The notes beneath the pieces are model-generated. The model saw only the letters and a list, made by a program, of their open reading frames with translations. It was not told where the DNA came from and made no database searches. DNA of 64,000 nt. Source: Pohlia nutans (lineage: Eukaryota > Streptophyta > Bryopsida > Bryales > Mniaceae). The DNA lies in the NCBI GenBank assembly GCA_022496805.1, contig CM040085.1, positions 50,890,234 through 50,954,233 of the forward strand, given 5' to 3'. Position numbers and translations under genes: made by a program. Shown in pieces: positions 36,768 through 46,143 of this stretch. The first letter of the stretch is position 1. Each line of letters begins with the position of its first letter.

Positions 36768-37104
36768 GGTGAAAGGGTCGTATATCTTCGTAGGGAACGA
36801 ATGGGAACGTTCCTGGAGAACGCCCAGTCATATTTGGCAGTCACATTTTTCTCCTAGTCATATTTTGCAGTCACATTTTTCCTACAGTCATATATTTTTT
36901 TTTTTGGGCAGCCCAAGATTATAAACACTGCCCGAGACAGTTTACATGTAAGTGGGTGGGAGCGTCGTGTATCTTCGTAGGGAACGAATGGGAACGTTCC
37001 TGGGGAACGCCCAGTCATATTTGGCAGTCACATTTTTCCTACAGTCATAATTTTTTTTTTGGGCAACCCAAGATTATAAACACTGCCCGAGACAGTTTAC
37101 ATGT
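36768..37104. repeat. ~180-bp tandem duplication inside the CACTA element
   Basis: Two copies run from about GTGGGTGAAAGGGTCGTATA / GTGGGTGGGAGCGTCGTGTA to GACAGTTTACATGTA. Both contain CGTAGGGAACGAATGGGAAC, AGTCATATTTGGCAGTCAC and a T-tract. Confidence 0.85.
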
Positions 37105-37738
37105 ATTTTGGCCCTCTCAATCACTGTATAGTATGAGGGTTTTAGGTTATGTATTTTATAGTGAGAATTTGTGTCCAAAATTGAGTAGTTTTTCATTTAA
37201 CTTACGGTAATTAGGATTTGGCCATGTATATTATTTTAATAATTGTGCAAATAAAATATTCATTTACTTGATTAAGTGGGGAAAGGGGGGGGGTGTTACA
37301 TTGGGAAGAAATATGGGAAAGAGTTATTGCCGGTTTTATAATTCTGACCGTCCATGTAGTAGTAGTTTGCAACTGATGTGAAAAATGTGCAAATTATCCG
37401 TTGAAATGAATGTGTGTTATGTGGCCAAGACATGAGGGTGCTAATTAAACATGTACGTGTGAATATATGTATATATATAGATATATCCATCGAATGGAAT
37501 GTTCACAACTGTTTGTGATTGAACGGGGACTCGATCAATCCTGCTCTGAGTCACAATACTCTAAATCATCTACCGATGTGTCGTCTTGTCTGAGGCGTTC
37601 TAATGCTTTAGCAACCACCTCCGGGGCTACTTCCACTGCATCGCTCAAAATAGGTGTTTTCGGTATGAGATCCGAATCTAGGTTTGTGGCTTCGAGTCCG
37701 GGAAATTCACATGCTCTCCCCAATGATATGCATTGTAC

Positions 37739-38413
37739 TTAATCCATGAGTTGGTGGTTCGAGAATAACCAAACTCCTTGTGGTTCACTACTCAACACAA
37801 CTTCCCATCCACGCTTGGCCACATCCGGTGCAAAAAAAACCTGTTCGATGTGGAGCGGGAAGGCAAATGACTGTGCAGAGTATGGGATCAATCTCTCAAA
37901 GTTCACGGTAGTGAAACCGTAATCATCGCGCTTCATGGTGGCGCCATCTCCTCTCATATTTGTAACCACCCAATTGCAATAGAGGACCACCACCTCAAAC
38001 TGTCCACAGTCCACTGAAAGGATTTCCTCCACCCATCCCACGTACTCCAACTCCGCAGCCCAAAGATTTGTATCCTTGGTACCTGCGCGACAAAGTTGTC
38101 GAAAGGTTGCGGCTACCCCCGAGTCCGCGGTTGTCAATTGCGTCTCTGCACTCCGGACACGGAGGTGGTTTCCATATGCATACATGGATCGATACGACTT
38201 AGCTACATCCAATGGAGGTAGCATCAAGGCCCTCACGTCTTCGGGGACCTCCTCGTCCCCATCTTCTATAGCCCGTATCACAGCCTTTGGAAACCAGACG
38301 TGGAAATCTTCGTCGCACATCTCCGAAGGGTACACTACCCTAGCCTTCCGCTTCTTGCGCCTATACTCGTGACGCTCCACTTCCCGACGTGCCATGTCAT
38401 CCTCGTGTCGCAT
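37739..38413 (-). CDS. CACTA-encoded DUF4216 protein
   Basis: A 224-codon frame, ATG at 38413, stop at 37739. The N-terminal basic stretch (RREVERHEYRRKKRKAR) is followed by a region with EMCDEDFHVWF. The C-terminal half matches the DUF4216 pattern found in CACTA transposon proteins: LEYVGWVEEILSVDCGQFEV, VLYCNWVV, KRDDYGFTTVNFERL and HIEQVFFAPDVAKRGWEVVL. It is the 3' part of a typical CACTA ORF and is transcribed leftward relative to the window. Function is unknown; in the family it accompanies the transposase. No stops interrupt it, so this exon was under selection recently or the element is young. Confidence 0.8.
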   Translation of the reverse strand: MRHEDDMARREVERHEYRRKKRKARVVYPSEMCDEDFHVWFPKAVIRAIEDGDEEVPEDVRALMLPPLDVAKSYRSMYAYGNHLRVRSAETQLTTADSGVAATFRQLCRAGTKDTNLWAAELEYVGWVEEILSVDCGQFEVVVLYCNWVVTNMRGDGATMKRDDYGFTTVNFERLIPYSAQSFAFPLHIEQVFFAPDVAKRGWEVVLSSEPQGVWLFSNHQLMD

Positions 38414-39736
38414 GTAGGACAGAAGTATTAAATATGGTCACGTACATCTTCAGAGAATCTTCAGGATTTAGAACGTATACATATAGCCCATTGTGGCTGC
38501 TCGTGGCAACCACTGCATCACTGGGTGCAGATCTAGTGGTCTCACTGGAGGCAGTCATTAACATCTCTGGGGGCAGTCACTGATATCACGAGCGGCCGTT
38601 GCGGAAGACATTGGGGGCAGTCACGGATATCATTGCCATCACTGAGTGTAGTCACATTGTCCACAACAACATTCATATTCCCTGGTGATATGAACTCACC
38701 TCCTCCAATCTTCCAATGGTGCCGCGTTGGTCACCACGAACTCGTGAATCCATCCTCGGAGGTTCGGTGACAGGTCATCGCTGTGTGTAGTCACATTCCG
38801 CGTCACATCACTGCATTGAGTCCTAAACTGGAATCCAAGAATCAGAATAGCACTGTGCACAGTCATATTCCAGGGCAAATCACTGCATTTAGTCAGAATT
38901 TAGAGTCCACGCATGACAACATCACTGTGTACAGTCATGTCACTGTACAAGACTACGTTAGATACACGTACTTTCCAATAGGGAAGGGTACATTCACAGT
39001 AACACGACCCAAGGAAACTGTAACCAGTGATTAATTTAACGGATTGTTAAGCAATATTTTTATCATATGAATTGATAATGCAATATAAATTAGTAACTAC
39101 ATATAATATATGTCATTATATAATATACTAAAGTTTGACAATGTTTGGGAAGTTATTGGTACTCCAAAACGACTAAAATATGGTCGTAACCAGTCGTTAA
39201 TAACGACTAAAATGTGCTAAAATGTTAAAAATATGTCGCAAAATGTCCTTAAATTTTCCTAATATCTACATAAATTGAAGATATTATTTTCTAAGCACTC
39301 ATCAAGAGTCGTTATAACTGGGCGGGGTAGGGTCGTGTTACTGTGAATGTACCCGGAAGGTCAAAAAGACATGTTCTTCTCTTCACTCCGTGTTCATGTA
39401 CAGGGTCCGGCGTTTGTCGTCCTTCATTTGCATGGATCTTTCTTGTCCACTCTTTTCGAGCATTTGCAAACGCCAAGTGCTCTCGACCGCTCATCCTTCG
39501 TGGTGGAGGTCGCATGTCAGGTTGGCCATCAAAATTGGCCATTTGTCGCCTCCGTTGGTGCGCCATCGGCAAATGCCGTCTATGCCTAAGGTAATGAGCC
39601 CGCCCTGTCACCCCGCGCGTCACATTCCAGGTCAGCAGAAAATATGACTCGCAGTCACAGAACCTGTTTTTATGACTGCGCGCAGTCATAAACGCAGTCA
39701 TCCTGCCAGTCATAAAAGTACCCGTTTGACGTAGTG
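38414..39736. other. CACTA subterminal region, no gene
   Basis: Dense AGTCA(C/T) motifs (GCAGTCACT, GTAGTCACATT, CAGTCATATTCC) from about 38490 to the right TIR, interrupted by an AT-rich segment (about 39020-39300). No coding frame with recognisable homology. Confidence 0.6.
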
Positions 39737-39739
39737 GGA

Positions 39740-40106
39740 GAGCAGAGAGCAGAGCAGAAAATGGAGAGCGGAGAGCGGATAATTGTCAGACTTTTACCAA
39801 AAATAACATAATATTCGAATATTCTCTAACATATTTGAATATTACATAAGTAAATTCGCGTCGAAAATAGTTTTTTAACCACAGTAAAAATTAAAATGCA
39901 GTCATTTATGATATTTTTACTGTGGTAAATTTGAATTTCTTGGTCGAAAACATCATTTACAGAGGTGAGAAACAAACTTTTGAAATGCATCTCTTTATTA
40001 GAAGTTGAGGTACATGTTGTCCAGCCGCACAAGGCAAGTCTGATTTTGCGATCAACCGTATGGTCTACGTTTCACATTTGCATTCTGGTTGTATGAGTCT
40101 ATCAGC
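39740..40106. other. Purine-rich then AT-rich spacer
   Basis: Starts with a (GAGAGCAGAGAGCAG)-type purine tract. AATATTCGAATATTC-like AT palindromes follow (about 39810-39850). The same pair of features occurs at 45650-45800 and 59165-59290. Confidence 0.55.
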
Positions 40107-40735
40107 CTAACTGTCGTAGCACGTGATACTGGATATTCCCCTAGAACGCACTTTTTCGTATTAAGAGCGCTCGTAGATGTGATTTCCGGGTTATCGTTCC
40201 GCGGAGATTCTGTGAAGTGGGAAGTTTCCGGAAATGGTCCCGGACTGGTGATCTCTCTCCCTCTCTTCACCAGCTGAGTTCCTCTTTCCTACCGAACCGG
40301 GCCTTCTCCTACTGACTGGCCCGGTTACTACTCGATCCGGTATCCTTCCGGGGAGGATTCTTCACTATCCTTCCTCTCCCCGGTCCACCTTTGTCACCTG
40401 ATCCGGTTTCGTTTAACCTCTGTTTCTCCTCAGAGGGTTCTCCATTCACATTAGTAGTGCTGGATTGAAAGACACACCCCTCCCTACTGATTCAAGTGAT
40501 GGGAACTTCACTACCTTCCGGTTTAACTCACAAACTCCTAATCCCGGGTACTTACCGTACTGCCCTTCAACTGCTAGTTTTACACAACCGGCAGCCGTGT
40601 CACGCAAGTGCAATCCGGTTTCCCCTTTCTCTCAATTACTACAACGACTTGATAACCGGGAAGGACCTTTATCCGGGGTGTCCGGAATCGGTTGGACTCC
40701 TAACAGCTCATTTTACTCTGATCATTCCGGCTCTT

Positions 40736-41110
40736 AGGATCGCATGGTCTACCCAGATGCTGGAACCTCAACCGGACTACCCGTCCAGGAGTTTTGAGAG
40801 AACCGGAGTACCCCCTCCTGTCCACTCAGCCACTAATCCGGTTATACCTTGCAACCGAGCACGCAACAACCCACCTTCAAACAATCTCTGAGTTTTCCCA
40901 ATACTCGGACCCTTAACTGGATCTACAACAGAACCCGGTTACTCTGGTTATTCCGGACTTCTCTGGCACACGGCCTACCCAGGTGCTGGAACCTCAACCG
41001 GAGTACCCCCTCCAGGAGTTCTGAGAGGACCGGAGTACCCCCTCCGATCCACTTAGCTACTAACCCGGATTACACCTTGTAACCAAGCACGGACCAACCC
41101 GATCAATCTT
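40736..41110. repeat. ~230-bp duplication inside element C
   Basis: The segment from GCATGGTCTACCCAGATGCT to CCTTGCAACCGAGCACGCAA is repeated as GCACACGGCCTACCCAGGTG ... CCTTGTAACCAAGCACGGAC. The two copies share ACCTCAACCGGA and ACCGGAGTACCCCCTCC. Copies A and B appear to have one version. Confidence 0.75.
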
Positions 41111-41655
41111 TCCGGACACCAAGGGACTAATTGGACCACTTATCTCAATCAATAACCACATACACACACATACACAAACAATCCGGTTCGTAGAAGAGTA
41201 TGCCTATGATTATTCACAAAGAGAAAATGGTACACAAAATGACCCTAGGAATGAGGAACATCCCTGGATAAAAAGAAAACTCAAAGCCGACCAGATCCGG
41301 GGAACCCGCAGATCCTAAAAACCCGGGATCCGGAAAAACCGGGGGACTACCCCACGATTCAGTTCTCTGCCTACACTGCAACTAACATTAGAATCCTAAC
41401 AACATAACTCCCAAACGGAGTCCTACCCTACTGCACAAGGGCCCACAAGGCCGGATCCATCAAACCCGGAACCCTAACTACCCAGCCGCTCCCGAGCAGC
41501 TGTTCCCGGTCCGATCCCTCCAATCCGCTTCCTTGCTCACCACGTTCTCCTGCCGTTCGCCTACCGGTTCGCACTCATTACGCACTACCCGGTTGACCGT
41601 CCGGGTCGCCTCCTGGCCCACCCTCTTGCCCACCCTCTGGCCTTCCATCCTCACC

Positions 41656-43360
41656 CTATTGGGCATCCGTCTCCGCCATCTCTCCTTCCGGATTCAGGAA
41701 CCCGGTCAGGCTTGCTTCTCCTGGCTCGGCTGCCTGAACTGGCTCCATCTCGCCCATCATCCGGGAACTCCGATCCGGAGTGGGAAGTCTCCCTCCTATC
41801 AACCGGTCTAGTTCTCCTTCCTGGGGCGCATTGTCGGACATCCGGAAGTTCCCCTGCAACTCACTTCCGGATAGGTGGGCCCTCCCATCCCTGTGGCTGG
41901 TCTCCACCACTTCCGGTTCTGGTGCGGTTGAACACCTTGTCATCACCTCTGCTGCCAACGCCCGGAATTCCACCACTGCCTCTTCCACCCGGGCAGCATA
42001 TTTCTTCACTATGCCTTTTATCCGGTCCGCGTCGTCCTCCTCGGAATCACTCATCAGCTCATCGTACAGCCGCGCGTTGGTCTGTACTTCCCCATCCGGT
42101 CGGAACAACTGGGATACAGTCTGGAAACAGGTCCGGTCCTGTTGTTCCCTGATCCGGATAGTCCGTTTCGCCCGTCTCAGCTCCTTCTTCTGTCCCCGTA
42201 AGAGCTGGGTCACTCCACAGGCCTCCTTGCGAGCCCGGATTCCCTCCCGGTTTCTCCTGTTTCTTCCTTCGCTCCTCCGGTTGGTTCCCATCCGGACGGG
42301 TTTTGCGCGCTTTGCCTGGGCTCCGGTCTGCTGGGGTTGGGGTCGGTCTCTCCAATTTCGCCTTCTCCCCTTCCGTGAGACATCCGTGCTTATCATACAG
42401 GTGGTAAAGGAAAGGAGTAATGGGACAACCTTTTGCTCCCCCGATCTTCATGGCTTCCCGGTTGACAATTTCGTGTATCACCACTCCCCATCCGATTACC
42501 CTTTTGTAATGGAGCGCGGATAAGATACCCTTCGCCAACTTGATCGTGATAGTGGTGGGCTTATCCGGGCTGAGGATTGGTACCAGAAATTGCAGCAGTC
42601 GCTTCTCCCGGGGATCCCGACAATGGTCCACCCGGAATCCGTCCTTCTCCGAGATCTCGGAGAACCGCTCCTTCACCCATTCCGAATCTCCTTTCTGTCT
42701 AGACTCGAGTCCGAACTCGCAATCCGGAAGGCTGTATGCATAGCTCTAGTGCTCCTAGGTCCAATTCTTGTACTTTCCCCGGATGCGGTTCTCCCGGAAG
42801 ATTGCCGGTACTGGCTTCCCTTGTACTTCCGCCAGTATTCCGGTATCCTGGATATCCCAGTTCCGGTACAGGAGCTCCTCGCATCGCATGGTTGCGAGGT
42901 CGCAGCGCAGCATCTCAAAGTCGCCGGGATGCTGGGGCACTACCAGAATCACCTTCTTCTCTGTGATTCAGTTTCCTGTAGCACTTTCTCCTCCCCATGC
43001 CATTGCTACAGACTCCGGACGCACTCTCTTCCTCTTCCGCGAACTGCGCCTAAGTTTCTGGTGCTCCTTCTGCTCCGGTTCCACACTATCAACTCTATCG
43101 CTATCCGGAAACTCGAAATTCTGTTGGCGCGGAAGATTGGAACTGTAGAGAGACAATGAACAGTGGGTCGCCCAATTTAAAGCGGCCCACTTCAATGCTC
43201 GGATCGTGGTCGGGTCCATCGGAGACCCGTCCTCACCTATCCGGTCGCCCATCCGGTTTCCAACCGGAATCCGCTGTTTAGCTAGTCCTGCAGTAATTCT
43301 ACTAGGCTGCACACGGACGCCGCTCTCTCTCCAAATAAATAACTGGGCCGTTATGGCCAT
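41656..43360 (-). pseudogene. Element-C ORF, decayed homologue of A and B
   Basis: Starts near 43230 with MDPTTIRALKWAALNWATHC, homologous to the starts in A and B. A shifted frame at 42952-42755 carries MRCEELLYRNWDIQD. The 42676-42059 frame carries EKDGFRVDHCRDPREKRLL, QFLVPILSPDKPTT and GCPITPFLYHLYDKHGCL. The 42396-41656 frame carries the coiled-coil-like segment with IKGIVKKYAARVEEAVVEFR. The acidic linker of B is much shorter here. Several frameshifts make it non-coding as read. Confidence 0.65.
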
Positions 43361-43450
43361 TACTTCTCCTATTTATGGCGGAAAGACTACTCCTAGTTGC
43401 CCTAGAAACCCTAACTAGCCGCTTTTGGGAAAACGAGGTTTGACACTAAC

Positions 43451-43843
43451 GGTCGACATTTTCCTAAGCGAGAAATCCCTACTGAACGGTTTCATCACAG
43501 CAGGATCAGACTTGTGTCCCAGCAAATCCTTGGAATATGTACCAGGAGGAATGTTGCCAACCTTGGAGTATGCATGATTGACAATGCGTGCATCGTTATT
43601 GTGATCCGAATGAAACGCAACCTTTGGTTCATCACACTCAATCAATTTTGCACGTTGTTTGCCGCGGTCAACCAAAGTAGAGCGCTGCTCGTATTGCCCA
43701 TCTATCTCCACTTGAATAGCAGGCTGAAATGGTATAGCGTCATCGCAGACACTAGTGATGTCGACGACCCCATCTAACAAGCTCTCCATGATAACTGCAG
43801 ACCCACCATAGACACCACGCCCATCCAACAAGACGTCTACCAA
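43451..43843 (-). pseudogene. Unrecognised exon split by element C
   Basis: An open frame on the minus strand (TTG codon at 43843; possible splice acceptor just upstream near 43880) runs into the CTAAC target site. Removing copy C and one TSD restores the phase: codon 133 is completed across the junction, and 17 further codons follow at 40105-40055 before a TGA at 40054-40052. Segments include LVDVLLDGRGVYGG and GNIPPGTYSKDLLGHKSD. I do not recognise the family. Continuity across the insertion shows the target was open at the time, but not that it was a functional gene. Confidence 0.5.
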
Positions 43844-43849
43844 TATGAT

Positions 43850-44300
43850 AGTCTCCCAAACCGACGTATATGTTTTCTAATCTGTTAAGGGCTTAGACTA
43901 TGAAAATGCCTACGGAACTGACATCCAGATGTGTGGCTAGAAAAAGGCTCTGGTTCGACAGACAGGCCGTCGGCTGGTCTATCTTATATTATAGACTCTT
44001 CTATTGCAAGATGGTATTTTTATATAGAAAGCGCCGCATAGTTGCAACTTGGTCAAAGGTTTGTTGCATACAGCCGAAAGCGCCGGGTTTAGGAATTATG
44101 GTAGCCATTTGAATTTCAGATTAAGGTGCACTAAGGATGCTAATCTGAGTGACCATGTATAAGATTGCGGCTACGAGTATTTAGGGGTGAACGCCGCAAA
44201 ATTTGCTATATTCTAAAGTTACTGTTGGCATAGTTCAAGTGGCATCATGGTGCAATTTTAGATATCAAAGATAGCAAAGGCATATAGATATGCCGTCCAA
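43850..44300. other. Spacer, no gene recognised
   Basis: Only short frames without conserved features are present. Confidence 0.4.
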
Positions 44301-44305
44301 ATGGT

Positions 44306-45103
44306 ATGCCTCTCCCTAAACTTGCAGGCAATCTCCATCACGATCCATTAGCTGCTGCAGCTGTCGTGTTTCCGTTTGTCTCCATGGCCCGCATCTACGT
44401 TATAGGTCACGAGGTTCCTATGGTAGTAGAAATGGGCTGGGATAAGTACGCTCGAGTTTCGGCCCTAGATCTCGCTGTTCGATTTGGCTTAGTAGCTTCA
44501 TCAATAATGGTGGAGCTAGAAGTCCAAGGTAGGAAAGGGTCCGTGGAATCCGGTGTGCTGTAGACAAGGGGGGACGACCCGGAAGGATACTACTAGATGC
44601 TTTGTGCTGGTCAGTACAGAGCTTACGGCTTGTTGAACTCATCACATGGAGTTCGACAGATTGACGATTCTTTGCTAGACAATGAATGGGAAGGATTGGG
44701 CGGTAGGAACAAGTCAGTGTATCCCGAAGTCACTAGGAATGGGTTCACATTCCAGATGCAGTACCCTATTGCCTCAGTCGAGGGAGCAGTGGAATTGTGG
44801 CTGTGGGAATTTCCACATTGCAAAATTCATTGGATAGATCTGGCGGTCATGCTATTAGACAAAGATGTTCTAGAAAGGTATGGAGTTCCCTGTGATATTT
44901 GGGACAACTCTCCAAGGGACCCGATGGTGTGGTGGCTGATGTGGTCACACTACATATGTGAGTTGCTAGGCCTACCGGACCCTTGCAACATCGAGGTGAA
45001 CGAGGTTATTCCGAAGGAGTTATCGATTGCACTGCAGGAACACTTTGATGATGCTGACAAGGCTCCATTTTGGGACTCAATTGAAAATTGCGAGAAATTC
45101 TAA
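44306..45103 (+). pseudogene. N-terminal fragment of MULE/SWIM transposase family
   Basis: A frame from ATG 44306 (MPLPKLAGNLHHDPL) continues through two TAG codons (44561-44563 and 44594-44596) to 45103. The pattern 'small hydrophobic start; ARIYVIGHEVPM; WDKYARVSALDLAVRFGL; CAGQYRAYGLLNS' parallels the start of the protein at 49909 (RAHGLGLPLTF, EEYASVSCQRLSLRF, APGRYRVYGLTDS). I therefore assign it to the same family, diverged and cut short. The C-terminal part (WLWEFPHCKIHWIDLAV, WWLMWSHYICELLGLPD) has no counterpart I recognise. Whether this shared N-terminal domain binds DNA is unknown. Both TAGs fit CAG to TAG. Confidence 0.5.
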
Positions 45104-46143
45104 TATGTAGATGACCTTAGAGTATTGGAAGCTCAAGGGTGCAATCATACTACGTAGCGTTTGTTGCAAACATAAATGTACTACAACATACTATAATAAA
45201 ATAATTTGGGAAGTCAGACAGTAGTCTGAAAATTTGCCCAAACTCTGGCACCAACAAGTAGCTAAGACTTCGAAGCTACCTTAGTGGATGCTGCAACTCA
45301 GCAATCCAGACTGCGATTTGCACTAGAACAGATACAATATAATCATCACTGCTGCTGGCACGAACCAACATAGATACAACATCCGTGGTATCAAACGAAG
45401 TAGAGAGTAAAGGCTTGGCGAGATGGAAGTAGACCTTCGCGGTCCAAAGCCATTATGACATAGTCATCAAAACTATCAGAGCAAATGGTCTAAGACTAGA
45501 AGGAATTTGTCCTTGTGCCCAAAAAGGTGGACCCAAAAAAATGATAAAATAATCTTGAGATCAATCACGATCATTACAATTGGAAACAGTCCACGCGTGA
45601 CTATTGATAATCAAGAATGGACCACATAAATATCGGACGTGTCTACTATGTGAGCGGTGAGCGAAGAGCGGAGAGCAGAGAGCAGAAATTTGGGAACATA
45701 ATATATAATTAGAATTTTTAAACTAATTTTAGAAGAAATATTTCAAAATATTCGAGTATTCTATGGAATATTCCATTATTAAAAGAATATTCGAATATTC
45801 TTATTTAAAAAAAATCATATTGACCTATGACCGTGGGCTGAAATGTGGTAAAATGGCATTTGATTTACACTTTTCTTTCAACCGCATGGTTTTTTTATTT
45901 CAGGGTTTATTGCATATTCCATCAATTTTCGGTTTAGGGTGTCCTCAAAGCTGTGAGTGAACACATACACTTGTTTAGAAGTTGATGCAGTAAATACAAA
46001 ACTTTAACATGTGACAAAGAATTTTGATATAATAATAGATAGAAGAAACTTTATATTGTTGAAATCGTCAGATAAGCCTGGAACATTAATGGTAGGTCGT
46101 TGGACTCCATTAAATGTACTATGGGATACTTCTATAGTGACTC
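45104..46143. other. 3' flank of MULE copy 1, no gene
   Basis: Holds a purine-rich GAGCGGTGAGCG / GAGAGCAGAGAGCAG tract at about 45650-45690, then AATATTCGAATATTC-like AT palindromes (45750-45805). A similar pair stands about 430-490 bp from the end of MULE copy 2 (59165-59290), so this may be the terminal region of the transposon. Confidence 0.45.

Larger units (their letters stand above)
36598..39736 (-). mobile_element. CACTA transposon with TIRs and 3-bp TSD
   Basis: The left end is CACTACGCCAAACCGGTACT and the right end, reverse-complemented, is CACTACGTCAAACGGGTACT. The inverted repeats continue for about 40 bp with few mismatches. Both flanks carry GGA (36595-36597 and 39737-39739), a 3-bp target duplication typical of CACTA/En-Spm elements. 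Subterminal regions hold many (C)AGTCA(C/T)A and GTGACTG copies. It encodes a DUF4216 protein, typical of CACTA. No TNP2-type transposase is present, so it is an internally deleted, non-autonomous copy. Confidence 0.88.
40112..43445 (-). mobile_element. CCGG-rich solo-LTR-like element, copy C with exact TSD
   Basis: Read on the plus strand it begins TGTCGTAGCACG (40112) and ends GAGGTTTGACA (43445). It is flanked by CTAAC on both sides (40107-40111 and 43446-43450). On the minus strand the ends are TGTCAAACCTCG...GTGCTACGACA, the same as copy B. The 5-bp duplication and TG...CA ends indicate retroviral-type integration. No direct repeats lie at the two ends, so this 3,334-bp unit behaves as a single long LTR. 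The insertion split an open frame on the minus strand. Confidence 0.82.
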
